From Bacillota bacterium (GTDB lineage Bacteria; Bacillota; Clostridia; Lachnospirales; Bianqueaceae), in contig JAFUJY010000129.1 in the NCBI GenBank assembly GCA_017467985.1, positions 1-9,067 of the forward strand: 9,067 nucleotides of DNA, read 5' to 3'. This document shows, one piece after another, positions 1 to 6,031 of this stretch. The notes under the pieces were generated by a model, which saw nothing but the letters and a program-made list of their open reading frames with translations, made no database searches and was not told where the DNA came from. The stretch's first letter is position 1, and each line of letters opens with the position of its first letter. The translations under genes were made by a program, and so were the position numbers.

Positions 1-466
1 ATGCGGAACAAGTCATACATATACCTGCCAGAATAACAAGGCCCCACTGTGCAGCGGTGCTACCACACAACAGTTCGTTCGCAATCGGAATGTCAAAAAT
101 GGCCAGACCTACACCAAACCAACCAATCTGTGTGAAACTAATCATGGCAGAGGGCAGATAAGAACCCTTTAAACCAAACGCTCTTCTGGACAGCAGGTCC
201 AGACTCAAACCGGTCTTGGCACCAACATAGCCCAACAGACCTGTGTACATACCCAGGATGGCACCACCCAGAAGCAATGCTCCCACAAAGCCCCAGAAAT
301 CCAATCCGGCTGCCATTTCCTGACCGGCCCACATACTTGCTGAGAAGAATGTGAATCCCAGCATGATCATGAACATGGTCATCATACTTCTTCTTGCACT
401 CTTAGGAACTGCCACTTCAGAATAGTCCACGTCCACCTTTTGTTTTTTTACTGCTTCGTCGCTCAT
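1..466 (-). CDS. codB: CodB-like cytosine permease (NCS1 family), C-terminus beyond left edge
   Basis: Integral membrane transporter of the NCS1 family, by similarity a cytosine (or related nucleobase) importer. The first 155 residues are present; the rest lies off the left edge. The hydrophilic N-terminus (about 1-25) is followed by hydrophobic segments at about 31-48, 58-82, 108-128 and 140-153. Stretches typical of CodB are visible: GFTFFSASMWAG (37-48), LGYVGAKTGLS (78-88) and TQIGWFGVG (112-120). The start at 466 is fixed by a good AAGGAG site 8 nt upstream (475-480). It lies 57 nt after the phosphoribosyltransferase gene on the same strand and is probably co-transcribed with it, which fits uptake followed by salvage of a pyrimidine base. 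Family assignment is firm. Cytosine as the substrate is inferred, because NCS1 members also carry uracil, allantoin, hydantoins and thiamine precursors. Confidence 0.88.
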   Translation of the reverse strand, partial: MSDEAVKKQKVDVDYSEVAVPKSARRSMMTMFMIMLGFTFFSASMWAGQEMAAGLDFWGFVGALLLGGAILGMYTGLLGYVGAKTGLSLDLLSRRAFGLKGSYLPSAMISFTQIGWFGVGLAIFDIPIANELLCGSTAAQWGLVILAGICMTCSA

Positions 467-494
467 ACTTTTTCTCCTTATAGTATATTATTTT

Positions 495-512
495 CCGGCA
501 AATTCGTGCCGG
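495..512 (-). other. Intergenic hairpin between PRTase and codB
   Basis: A perfect 6 bp inverted repeat (CCGGCA / TGCCGG) with a 6 nt loop lies in the 57 nt gap between the PRTase stop and the codB start. On the minus strand it is followed by AAAATAATA, not a T-run, so it does not look like an intrinsic terminator. It may protect or process the bicistronic mRNA; that role is inferred. Confidence 0.45.
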
Positions 513-523
513 TCGAGCACTGA

Positions 524-1423
524 TTACATGTAAGCCTTCAGGGCTGTGGTAAACTCTTCGATGCGCTGTTTAGCAATGTCGCGCACTGTTACCCCTTCCA
601 GACTCTTGATAAATTCCTTCTCCTGCTCATACAATTCCTGACACAGGGACGGATCTAACTTCTCATAATGATTATACATACACCAATCTTCATAACTAAC
701 GGGCACGGGATAACCCAGCTTCTCGTCAATAAGTGCCTTCATATCGATCAGATCCGAGCGTTCTTCCATCCCTTCCCAGAACTCCAGCACTTCATGAATA
801 TGGTCACTGATCTCATACCGTCTTGCGCCGCCATCATAGATGATACACTTTTCAAACAGAGTATTACGCTCAGACAGAGTCTGCTTACGATATGCAGGAC
901 AAACGATACCTTCTTTCCAGTAAAAGTCTACATACGGCAGATTGATACCGGATACCCCCTTATCCCCAGCCTTATAGGTGTTAAAAATACCTTCATAATA
1001 TACTGCAATAAATCCTTCGAAATCGGGCCAGAACTGGCGAATCTCTGCAGTCAGCTTTTCCATAATCTCGATACCGGTGTTGCCACCGATCGTGAACAGT
1101 ACGATATTGCGAAGCTTGGCGCCATGATTACGATACCACTCTGTGACATACTTCAGACAATGTACCAGTGTGTCACCGCTGGCCACAATATCACCGATCA
1201 TCAGTGTGCTATCCGGTACCATGGCCAACTTGCTGTACTTAATCTCCAGACCTGCAATTTCATCGTCATGAAATACGCGTTCACTGGACAGGAAGCTAAT
1301 ATCATGCACACGAATACCGTTACGATAACAGCTTTCTTCCAGAGGATAATTCAATGCGCCGCGCAGGATGGACAAAATATTGGCAGAACTGATCAGGCCC
1401 TGCTCCTGGAAATACTTTAACAT
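524..1423 (-). CDS. PRTase-domain fragment downstream of the internal stop
   Basis: This 299-codon open frame carries the recognisable part of the interrupted gene. The PRPP-binding-like loop is at residues 72-86, with D78 and the S82-G83-D84-T85 turn. An RGALNYP segment near residue 21 resembles the pyrophosphate-loop region of type I PRTases. The C-terminal ~150 residues (after GDKGVSGINLPYVDF) are not a standard uracil- or orotate-PRTase tail and look family-specific. They include a CIIYDGGARRYE segment. The 20 nt upstream of the Met at 1423 show no Shine-Dalgarno sequence, and the same frame is open back to the TAA at 1451, so I treat this as part of the longer gene rather than an independent one. 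It ends 57 nt before codB. Confidence 0.5.
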   Translation of the reverse strand: MLKYFQEQGLISSANILSILRGALNYPLEESCYRNGIRVHDISFLSSERVFHDDEIAGLEIKYSKLAMVPDSTLMIGDIVASGDTLVHCLKYVTEWYRNHGAKLRNIVLFTIGGNTGIEIMEKLTAEIRQFWPDFEGFIAVYYEGIFNTYKAGDKGVSGINLPYVDFYWKEGIVCPAYRKQTLSERNTLFEKCIIYDGGARRYEISDHIHEVLEFWEGMEERSDLIDMKALIDEKLGYPVPVSYEDWCMYNHYEKLDPSLCQELYEQEKEFIKSLEGVTVRDIAKQRIEEFTTALKAYM

Positions 1424-1450
1424 TCTGGTAGTGGAGTTCAGCAGACTGGT

Positions 1451-1618
1451 TTATACCTCAAAGCCTACTACCTCCGGCTGATTCAGAAGCTTGCGGGTCC
1501 CCTCTTCTGATACCAGATAATACTGATTCTGATAATTGCCGCCCCCCAGCTGGTAGCAATCCACGCCCTGATCTGAGAACTTTTCATCCAATGTTACACC
1601 CTTCAATAATTCAAACAT
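1451..1618 (-). CDS. N-terminal 55-residue fragment of the interrupted PRTase gene
   Basis: This is the piece that would actually be translated under the standard code. It begins MFELLKGVTLDEKFSDQG and ends FEV before TAA. The frame is open upstream to an ATG at 1684, but that start would lie within the 3' arm of the leader terminator. The Met at 1618, with its AAAGGAG at 7 nt, is clearly the better start. The fragment has no domain of its own, signal peptide or membrane segment. It makes sense as the N-terminal extension of the PRTase that continues in the same frame. Confidence 0.5.
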   Translation of the reverse strand: MFELLKGVTLDEKFSDQGVDCYQLGGGNYQNQYYLVSEEGTRKLLNQPEVVGFEV

Positions 1619-1668
1619 TCGCTTTCTCCTTTGGTTTAATTTATAAACTTTTAACCCTAGTACCACAT

Positions 1669-1706
1669 AAAAAGAGCTAGTCACCGAAAAAAGGGATAAC
1701 TAGCCC
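1669..1706 (-). terminator. Intrinsic terminator in the PRTase/codB leader (attenuator)
   Basis: In the minus-strand transcript, positions 1706-1695 pair with 1685-1674 to give a 12 bp stem with three G-U pairs. The loop is 9 nt and U-rich, and UUUUUAUG follows directly. It sits about 90 nt after the predicted transcription start and about 50 nt before the PRTase start codon, so it would end transcription before the genes unless opened. An upstream GATTAGC (1761-1767) can pair imperfectly with its 5' arm (1698-1704), a weak candidate antiterminator. It could also stop readthrough from the ung operon. Confidence 0.72.
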
Positions 1707-1748
1707 TAAATGATTAAAATCAATTTTTGTACCCACCACAACCGACAT
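1677..1748 (-). CDS. Possible leader peptide overlapping the attenuator
   Basis: A 23-codon frame starts at ATG 1748, reads MSVVVGTKIDFNHLG through LVIPFFGD, and stops at a TAG inside the 3' arm of the terminator. With a GTG at 1781 it could be 34 codons. The geometry resembles translation-coupled attenuators such as enterobacterial pyrBI, where a ribosome following the polymerase into the stem blocks termination. There is no strong Shine-Dalgarno sequence for either start (only an AGG about 8 nt before the GTG), so this may be chance or part of a structured non-coding leader. Confidence 0.25.
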   Translation of the reverse strand: MSVVVGTKIDFNHLGLVIPFFGD

Positions 1749-1802
1749 ACTAAAAGCTTCGCTAATCGTTTCACTTCGCACACCTCAAACCTGGTTTTTA
1801 TT

Positions 1803-1831
1803 ATCATATAACAAAGTTAAGGGCATGTCAA
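1803..1831 (-). promoter_or_regulatory. Sigma-70-type promoter of the PRTase/codB unit
   Basis: On the minus strand, TTGACA (1826-1831) is separated by exactly 17 nt from TATGAT (1803-1808), close to the vegetative consensus. Predicted start of transcription is near 1796, giving a leader of about 178 nt before the PRTase start codon at 1618. It lies only about 20 nt past the ung stop codon, so the two genes downstream have their own promoter even though they follow the ung operon on the same strand. Confidence 0.82.
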
Positions 1832-1851
1832 GAAGTTTTTTCAATTTTTGT

Positions 1852-2529
1852 TTACAGATCCTCAATCTGCCAGTCAATGGGCTCCATTCCATGCTGCTGC
1901 AAAAAGCCGTTGGCCTTGGAAAAATGACGACATCCAAAGAACCCACGATAGGCTGACAAGGGACTGGGATGGGGTGCCTCCAGAATCAAATGCTGGGGAT
2001 TGGTAATCAGCGCCCTTTTGTCCCGCGCATTTTTTCCCCACAGCAAAAATACCACCGGCTTCTGCCGCTGATTCAACAGGCTAATAATGTGGTCTGTAAA
2101 CTGCTCCCAACCCATGCCTTTATGGGAATTGGGCATCCCCGCACGCACGGTCAGAACCGCGTTCAGCATCAGCACACCCTGCTGAGCCCATTTTTTTAAG
2201 TATCCATTATTGGGAATGCGGCAGCCCAGGTCATTCGCCAGCTCCTGATACATATTCTGTAATGACGGCGGAATATCAATCCCCGGCTTCACAGAAAAAC
2301 TCAAGCCGTGGGCCTGGCCGGGACCATGGTAAGGGTCCTGGCCAAGAATCACAACTTTTACATTATCATAAGAAGTAAAGTGCATGGCATTAAAAATATC
2401 ATGCATGTCCGGATACACCGGTCGGCTGAAATACTCCTGCTTCAAAAATTGACGCAATTTCAGATAATATTCCTTCTGAAATTCCGGCTGCAGCAGCTCC
2501 TGCCAGTCATTCTGAAACTGTGCGGCCAT
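1852..2529 (-). CDS. ung: Uracil-DNA glycosylase, family 1 (Ung)
   Basis: Removes uracil from DNA by cleaving the N-glycosidic bond, the first step of base-excision repair of deaminated cytosine or misincorporated dUMP; cytoplasmic. The 225 residues match the usual family length. The hallmark motifs are all present: the water-activating GQDPYHGPGQAHG (63-75, catalytic D65), LMLNAVLTVRAG (120-131, uracil-recognising N123), and the DNA-intercalation loop APHPSPLSAYRG (185-196, H187 and L191). It starts 3 nt after the amidohydrolase stop, with only a modest AGG about 9 nt upstream, so it is probably translated by coupling and is the last gene of the operon. No hairpin follows its stop. A repair gene at the end of a sugar operon is unusual but the identification is secure. 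Confidence 0.97.
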   Translation of the reverse strand: MAAQFQNDWQELLQPEFQKEYYLKLRQFLKQEYFSRPVYPDMHDIFNAMHFTSYDNVKVVILGQDPYHGPGQAHGLSFSVKPGIDIPPSLQNMYQELANDLGCRIPNNGYLKKWAQQGVLMLNAVLTVRAGMPNSHKGMGWEQFTDHIISLLNQRQKPVVFLLWGKNARDKRALITNPQHLILEAPHPSPLSAYRGFFGCRHFSKANGFLQQHGMEPIDWQIEDL

Positions 2530-2532
2530 GGC

Positions 2533-3684
2533 TTATGCCTGCTTATTATGGACAACCTGTCCATTGATCAAAGTCATGATACAGCGGGCGTTGATATCCT
2601 CCATGGGGTCCCCCTCGTAGATGGCGATATCCGCATCCTTACCCGGCTCCAGAGAACCCAGGCGATCATCCACTTCCAGAATCTGGGCCGCACGAATGGT
2701 AATGGCCTTCACTGCTTCAATGGCCGGCAAACCTGCCTTGTGGGACAAAGCGGCGCACAGGGGCAGATACTGACAAGGGATCACCGGATGATCTGTCATA
2801 ATGGCAAAGGGAATCCCCGCTTCATACATGGCCTTGGGTGTATCAAAGGTCTTATTGGTCAACTCAAACTTGGAACGACTGCCAAAGGAAGGGCCGATAA
2901 TGGCCTTTACATTTTCCTTTGCCAGCTCATCGGTGATCAAGTGTCCTTCGGTACAGTGCTCCAGCGTAATATTCACATCATATTCCTTGGCGATGCGCAG
3001 TGCGGTAAAAATATCATCTGCACGATGGGCATGGGCCTTCAGAGGAATTTCTTTTTTCAGCACCCAGGTCAGAGGCTCCAGCTTAAAGTCAATGGGAGTC
3101 TCGGGATCCTTTTCTTTCTTATGCAGATAATTGCGTGCATCATTCAGTGCCTGCCGCAAAACGGCTGCTGTGGCCATACGGGTAATGGGAGACTTTCCCT
3201 TGCCGTTATACACACGCTTGGGGTTCTCACCAAAGGCCACCTTCATAGCCAGAGGAGACTTAACAATCATATTGTCCACCCGCTTGCCATGGGTTTTCAG
3301 CACTGCAAACTGACCACCAATCACATTGGCGGATCCGGGACCGGTGGCAACGGTGGTCACGCCGGCCTGCATGGCCTCTTCTACCGCACGGTCCACAGGA
3401 TTAAAACCATCAATGGCCCGCAGCTGAGGAGTCACAGGGTCCACGGCTTCGTTGCCGTCGCTGCCTTCAAAACCAATGGCTTCTTCCCACATGCCCAGGT
3501 GACAATGGGCATCGATAAATCCGGGATATACATTTTTGCCGGAAGCATCGATGACGGTCCAACCCTCATGGGGTACAATATCTTCTTCTACCTTAACGAT
3601 CCAACCTCCGTCGATCAGCACATCGGCAACCATGGGCTCATCGCAGGTCATGGTATATACATTACCTTTTTGAATCAAAATCAT
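2533..3684 (-). CDS. Imidazolonepropionase-like amidohydrolase
   Basis: Metal-dependent hydrolase of the amidohydrolase superfamily, 383 residues, cytoplasmic. The N-terminal small beta domain (about 1-52) leads into PGFIDAHCHLG (54-64), which carries the metal-binding HxH (H60, H62). Other likely ligands are K148 in the MKVAFGENPKR segment, H220 in KAHAHRADD, H243 in LEHCTEGH and D298 in IMTDHP. The C-terminal LGSLEPGKDADIAIYEGDP segment closes the barrel with the second half of the composite small domain. It starts 1 nt after the oxidoreductase stop, and its GGAGG site sits in the last codons of that gene, so the two are translationally coupled. The superfamily hydrolyses C-N bonds in rings, N-acyl amino acids and similar compounds. 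The substrate here is unknown; the neighbours hint at a step linked to sugar or glycoside breakdown. Confidence 0.88.
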   Translation of the reverse strand: MILIQKGNVYTMTCDEPMVADVLIDGGWIVKVEEDIVPHEGWTVIDASGKNVYPGFIDAHCHLGMWEEAIGFEGSDGNEAVDPVTPQLRAIDGFNPVDRAVEEAMQAGVTTVATGPGSANVIGGQFAVLKTHGKRVDNMIVKSPLAMKVAFGENPKRVYNGKGKSPITRMATAAVLRQALNDARNYLHKKEKDPETPIDFKLEPLTWVLKKEIPLKAHAHRADDIFTALRIAKEYDVNITLEHCTEGHLITDELAKENVKAIIGPSFGSRSKFELTNKTFDTPKAMYEAGIPFAIMTDHPVIPCQYLPLCAALSHKAGLPAIEAVKAITIRAAQILEVDDRLGSLEPGKDADIAIYEGDPMEDINARCIMTLINGQVVHNKQA

Positions 3685-3685
3685 G

Positions 3686-4765
3686 TTATTCTTCCTCCAT
3701 CCAAATCTGCTTTTCTGCCTGGATCACACGGCCTTCTTTTGCGGACTGTACCGTCAGCAGTGCCAGATAACGGTCCTGCATGGCCTCGGCCAAGCTGTAG
3801 AAACTCTCGCCGCCCTGCACATATTCAGCCATCTTGACCATACAAGTGGCAACGGCGATCTCATCATCGAACATTCTGGCGGGCATGAAGGGATTCAAAT
3901 ACACCCAGCCTTCCTGGCCCCGAACACCCCGCAGGAAGGAACCTTCCAGATTGGTATCGGCACCCGTCGTCATTCTTTCCAGATGATAATGCACCGGCGT
4001 CAAATATTCTTCCATATAATATACATCGTCATCGTATACTTCGCCCCGATCACCACGGATATTATAATGGGACTTGCGGATCCATGCCCGGCACTGATCT
4101 CCCTCCAGATCATTAAAAGCCTGCTTGTCGCCGTAATCCAAATGGAAAACGGTCTGCTTTACATTGATCATCTCTTCTTCCTCAGGGTCACCGGCCCGTC
4201 CCGGAGCATTCATGCGAGTATGCTCATACTGGGTTCCCCACACCTTGGGCAGGGCCATACCAACGCCCAGAGCCTTACGATGCACACTGATGGAATGATA
4301 GCCATTGGGCAGGTTAAACTGGGTCTGATACACGTTACCCAACTGGCCGGACTGGGCCACCTCAATGCGTGCCGCAATCATGGGCTGGAACTGATACTGC
4401 TCCGCCACCTGAATTTTGGCCTTACCACACTTTTTATAAAAATCAATCAAGTCTTCTAACGTATCCGCCGGCGGGGTCTCCATCAAAACAGGCATGCCCA
4501 TCTCCGCCAACTTCTCGGTGATCATGCGGGCGGCGCCTCCCTTGCGGGTAACGGATACGATCACATAATCCGGCTTAGTCTCATTGACCAGTTCTTCCGG
4601 AGATGCAAACACCGGATATCCCCACTGCTCCGCCTTTTCCTTGCCCGCTTCAGAATGATAGGCAATACCGACAATCTCAAATAACTCCGGCAGCATCTGG
4701 GCATCACGAATAAAAAACTCTGCCCGCCAACCGGTACCAACAATACCTATTCTTGTCTTTTCCAT
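3686..4765 (-). CDS. Gfo/Idh/MocA-family NAD(P)-dependent oxidoreductase
   Basis: Predicted sugar or polyol dehydrogenase of 359 residues, cytoplasmic. A Rossmann fold opens the protein with GIVGTGWRAEFF (7-18). The family's usual EKP motif is replaced by ETP (E96-T97-P98), so the lysine that normally contacts cofactor and substrate is missing. The second domain contains GYHSISVHRKALGVG (155-169) with histidines in the region of the usual catalytic histidine. The start at 4765 has GGAGG 7 nt upstream and lies 2 nt after the stop of the GH105 gene, so it is the second cistron of the operon. In related loci such enzymes oxidise, epimerise or open sugars released by glycosidases; some relatives are NAD-dependent glycosidases. 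The substrate cannot be read from the sequence. Confidence 0.88.
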   Translation of the reverse strand: MEKTRIGIVGTGWRAEFFIRDAQMLPELFEIVGIAYHSEAGKEKAEQWGYPVFASPEELVNETKPDYVIVSVTRKGGAARMITEKLAEMGMPVLMETPPADTLEDLIDFYKKCGKAKIQVAEQYQFQPMIAARIEVAQSGQLGNVYQTQFNLPNGYHSISVHRKALGVGMALPKVWGTQYEHTRMNAPGRAGDPEEEEMINVKQTVFHLDYGDKQAFNDLEGDQCRAWIRKSHYNIRGDRGEVYDDDVYYMEEYLTPVHYHLERMTTGADTNLEGSFLRGVRGQEGWVYLNPFMPARMFDDEIAVATCMVKMAEYVQGGESFYSLAEAMQDRYLALLTVQSAKEGRVIQAEKQIWMEEE

Positions 4766-4767
4766 AA

Positions 4768-5892
4768 TCAGTCCTCCATCAGCTCTTCCACTTCCAGACT
4801 GGCACCAATAAAGGCACCAACACCCTTACCATCGTTTGCAACAATGGGTTCGCTCATGTAGTAAGCAAAGGAACCATCACGCTTACCTGCGCCGCCCAGG
4901 CCGGACACCTGAACAATCTTATTCACATTCACCAGACCGGTCTTGGTCTCTTCGATAAATTCTTTGATCAGTGCAGCATAAGTCTTCTTTACCTGCTCCT
5001 TGTAAGATGCACTCAAGTAGCCCTTACGGATAGCCTTTGCAAAAGCATATACATACATGCAGGATGCAGAAGCCTCGATATAGTTACCGGGCCGATCTCC
5101 CTGATCCAGCACCTGATACCAGCACAAATTCTCCGGATCCTGCACCTTGAACAGGGCTTCGGTACAATTGTTGAAAATCTTAATAATATCATCACGGTCC
5201 TTATGATCTGCCGGCAGCCAGTCCAGAATGTCCACAATAGCAGCCATATACCAACCCATGGCACGGCCCCAGAAATGGGGAGAACAACCGGTTTCGGGAT
5301 TGCACCAGAACTGCTCATGCTTTTCATCCCATGCATGATAACACAAACCAGTGGCTTCATCAACGGTATGCTTGTACACCGTCTTTACCTGCTTGGCCAC
5401 ATCGTCAAAAAGCTCCGGCTCATTAAACATGGCACCATAACGAGCCAAGAAGGGAGATGCCATATAAATACCATCCAGCCACATCTGCCAGGGATAAATC
5501 TCCTTATGCCAGAAACCGCCTTCGGAAGTTCTGGGATGCTCACGGAACTGATCCCGCAGCATGTCCGCAGCCACTTTATACTTCTCCTCGCCGGTCTCTG
5601 CATACAGCATCAGTATCTGCTTACCATTATTCACCAGATCCACATTGTAGGACTCCCGATTGTAGCCCCGCACAGCCTTACCATCTTCACTGACAAAAGT
5701 ATCCATACTATTTTTAATATAGTCAAAATACTTCTGCTCACCGGTCAAGCGCCAAACTCCTTCCATGCCATTCCAGATTACACCGTATTCATAGGACCAA
5801 CCCTTGCATAACAGCTCATGACGGGCCATTACACTGTCGCTGACCTTTTTATACCATTGATTATTCACTTTCTTTTCAGGATACTTGCTCAT
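4768..5892 (-). CDS. GH105-type unsaturated rhamnogalacturonyl/glucuronyl hydrolase
   Basis: Predicted (alpha/alpha)6-barrel enzyme that hydrates the 4,5-double bond of unsaturated uronic acids left by polysaccharide lyases, releasing the uronate from the oligosaccharide. It resembles YteR/YesR of Bacillus. Visible family features are NVDLVNNGKQIL (85-96), PWQMWLDGIYMASPF (136-150) with the likely catalytic D142, HFWGRAMGWY (208-217) and KGVGAFIGAS (358-367); numbering counts from an alternative Met at 5898. I chose the Met at 5892 because its GGAGG lies 9 nt upstream; from 5898 the spacing would be only 3 nt. No signal peptide is present, so it acts in the cytoplasm on imported oligosaccharides. 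It is the first gene of the operon, behind a good promoter. GH88 is a related alternative, but the length and motifs favour GH105. Confidence 0.87.
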   Translation of the reverse strand: MSKYPEKKVNNQWYKKVSDSVMARHELLCKGWSYEYGVIWNGMEGVWRLTGEQKYFDYIKNSMDTFVSEDGKAVRGYNRESYNVDLVNNGKQILMLYAETGEEKYKVAADMLRDQFREHPRTSEGGFWHKEIYPWQMWLDGIYMASPFLARYGAMFNEPELFDDVAKQVKTVYKHTVDEATGLCYHAWDEKHEQFWCNPETGCSPHFWGRAMGWYMAAIVDILDWLPADHKDRDDIIKIFNNCTEALFKVQDPENLCWYQVLDQGDRPGNYIEASASCMYVYAFAKAIRKGYLSASYKEQVKKTYAALIKEFIEETKTGLVNVNKIVQVSGLGGAGKRDGSFAYYMSEPIVANDGKGVGAFIGASLEVEELMED

Positions 5893-5919
5893 ACACATTG
5901 ACCTCCATGTTTTTCTTTT

Positions 5920-5948
5920 ATCATACCTTAAAAACCGTCAATTGACAA
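5920..5948 (-). promoter_or_regulatory. Promoter of the GH105-oxidoreductase-amidohydrolase-ung operon
   Basis: On the minus strand, TTGTCA (5943-5948) and TATGAT (5920-5925) are 17 nt apart. The -35 region and upstream edge of the spacer carry a perfect 10 bp palindrome, GTCAATTGAC (5937-5946), a possible operator. Transcription would start near 5913, leaving a short leader of about 20 nt before the GH105 start. Confidence 0.75.
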
Positions 5949-5968
5949 GATAATTTTTCTATTTCTTC

Positions 5969-5997
5969 TTTACCTTTTTTGCCCCTTTTGGTATAAT
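5969..5997 (+). promoter_or_regulatory. Divergent promoter of the large glycosidase gene
   Basis: TTTACC (5969-5974), a 17 nt spacer and TATAAT (5992-5997), preceded by TGG to give an extended -10 element. Transcription would start near 6004. It faces away from the GH105 promoter, and the two -35 boxes are only 20 nt apart (5949-5968), so one regulator could control both units. Confidence 0.75.
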
Positions 5998-6031
5998 GAA
6001 GAAAATCACTCAGAAAGGATGTATTATATAT

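Larger units (their letters stand above)
524..1618 (-). pseudogene. Phosphoribosyltransferase-fold protein gene interrupted by an in-frame TAA
   Basis: Read through the TAA at 1451-1453, this frame encodes one continuous protein of about 364 positions. The start at 1618 has a strong AAAGGAG site 7 nt upstream. Residues 1-55 lead straight into the nine codons after the stop (TSLLNSTTR) and then a type I phosphoribosyltransferase-like core: an LSILRGALNYPLEES segment and a PRPP-loop-like TLMIGDIVASGDTL, in which GD replaces the usual acidic pair, as in uracil-PRTase-like loops. No ribosome binding site precedes the first Met after the stop (1423), so the downstream part would hardly be made alone. 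TAA is one base from GAA, AAA or CAA. A nonsense mutation, a sequencing error or programmed readthrough are all possible. The base used is unknown; the neighbouring cytosine-type permease suggests a pyrimidine. Confidence 0.68.
1619..1851 (-). other. Leader region between ung and the PRTase gene
   Basis: This 233 nt stretch contains the promoter (1803-1831), the attenuator-like terminator (1669-1706), the possible leader peptide and the PRTase ribosome binding site. The part between the start of transcription and the terminator (about 1707-1796) is the place for a sensor. I see no match to purine, preQ1, guanidine/PRPP, THF or T-box consensus features I know, nor an obvious PyrR-type anti-antiterminator loop. 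Confidence 0.6.

Noticed and set aside
668..1420. Plus-strand open frame of about 250 codons opposite the PRTase gene
   Set aside because: The minus-strand frame has PRTase motifs; the plus-strand translation has none and no ribosome binding site.
1651..1665. CTAGGGTT-like string resembling the start of a guanidine/PRPP (ykkC) riboswitch
   Set aside because: It lies after the terminator, and the rest of the ykkC consensus is absent.
2308..3837. Long plus-strand open frame (about 509 codons) opposite ung, the amidohydrolase and the oxidoreductase end
   Set aside because: It spans the boundaries of three well-supported minus-strand genes, has no recognisable domain, and its residue mix (many G, H, Q, I) is typical of an antisense shadow.
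3683..4459. Plus-strand open frame of about 258 codons opposite the oxidoreductase
   Set aside because: Antisense shadow of a clear Gfo/Idh/MocA gene with intact family motifs.
5996..6031. Earlier ATG giving 12 extra residues to the large glycosidase
   Set aside because: This ATG overlaps the TATAAT box, upstream of the expected start of transcription, and has no ribosome binding site.
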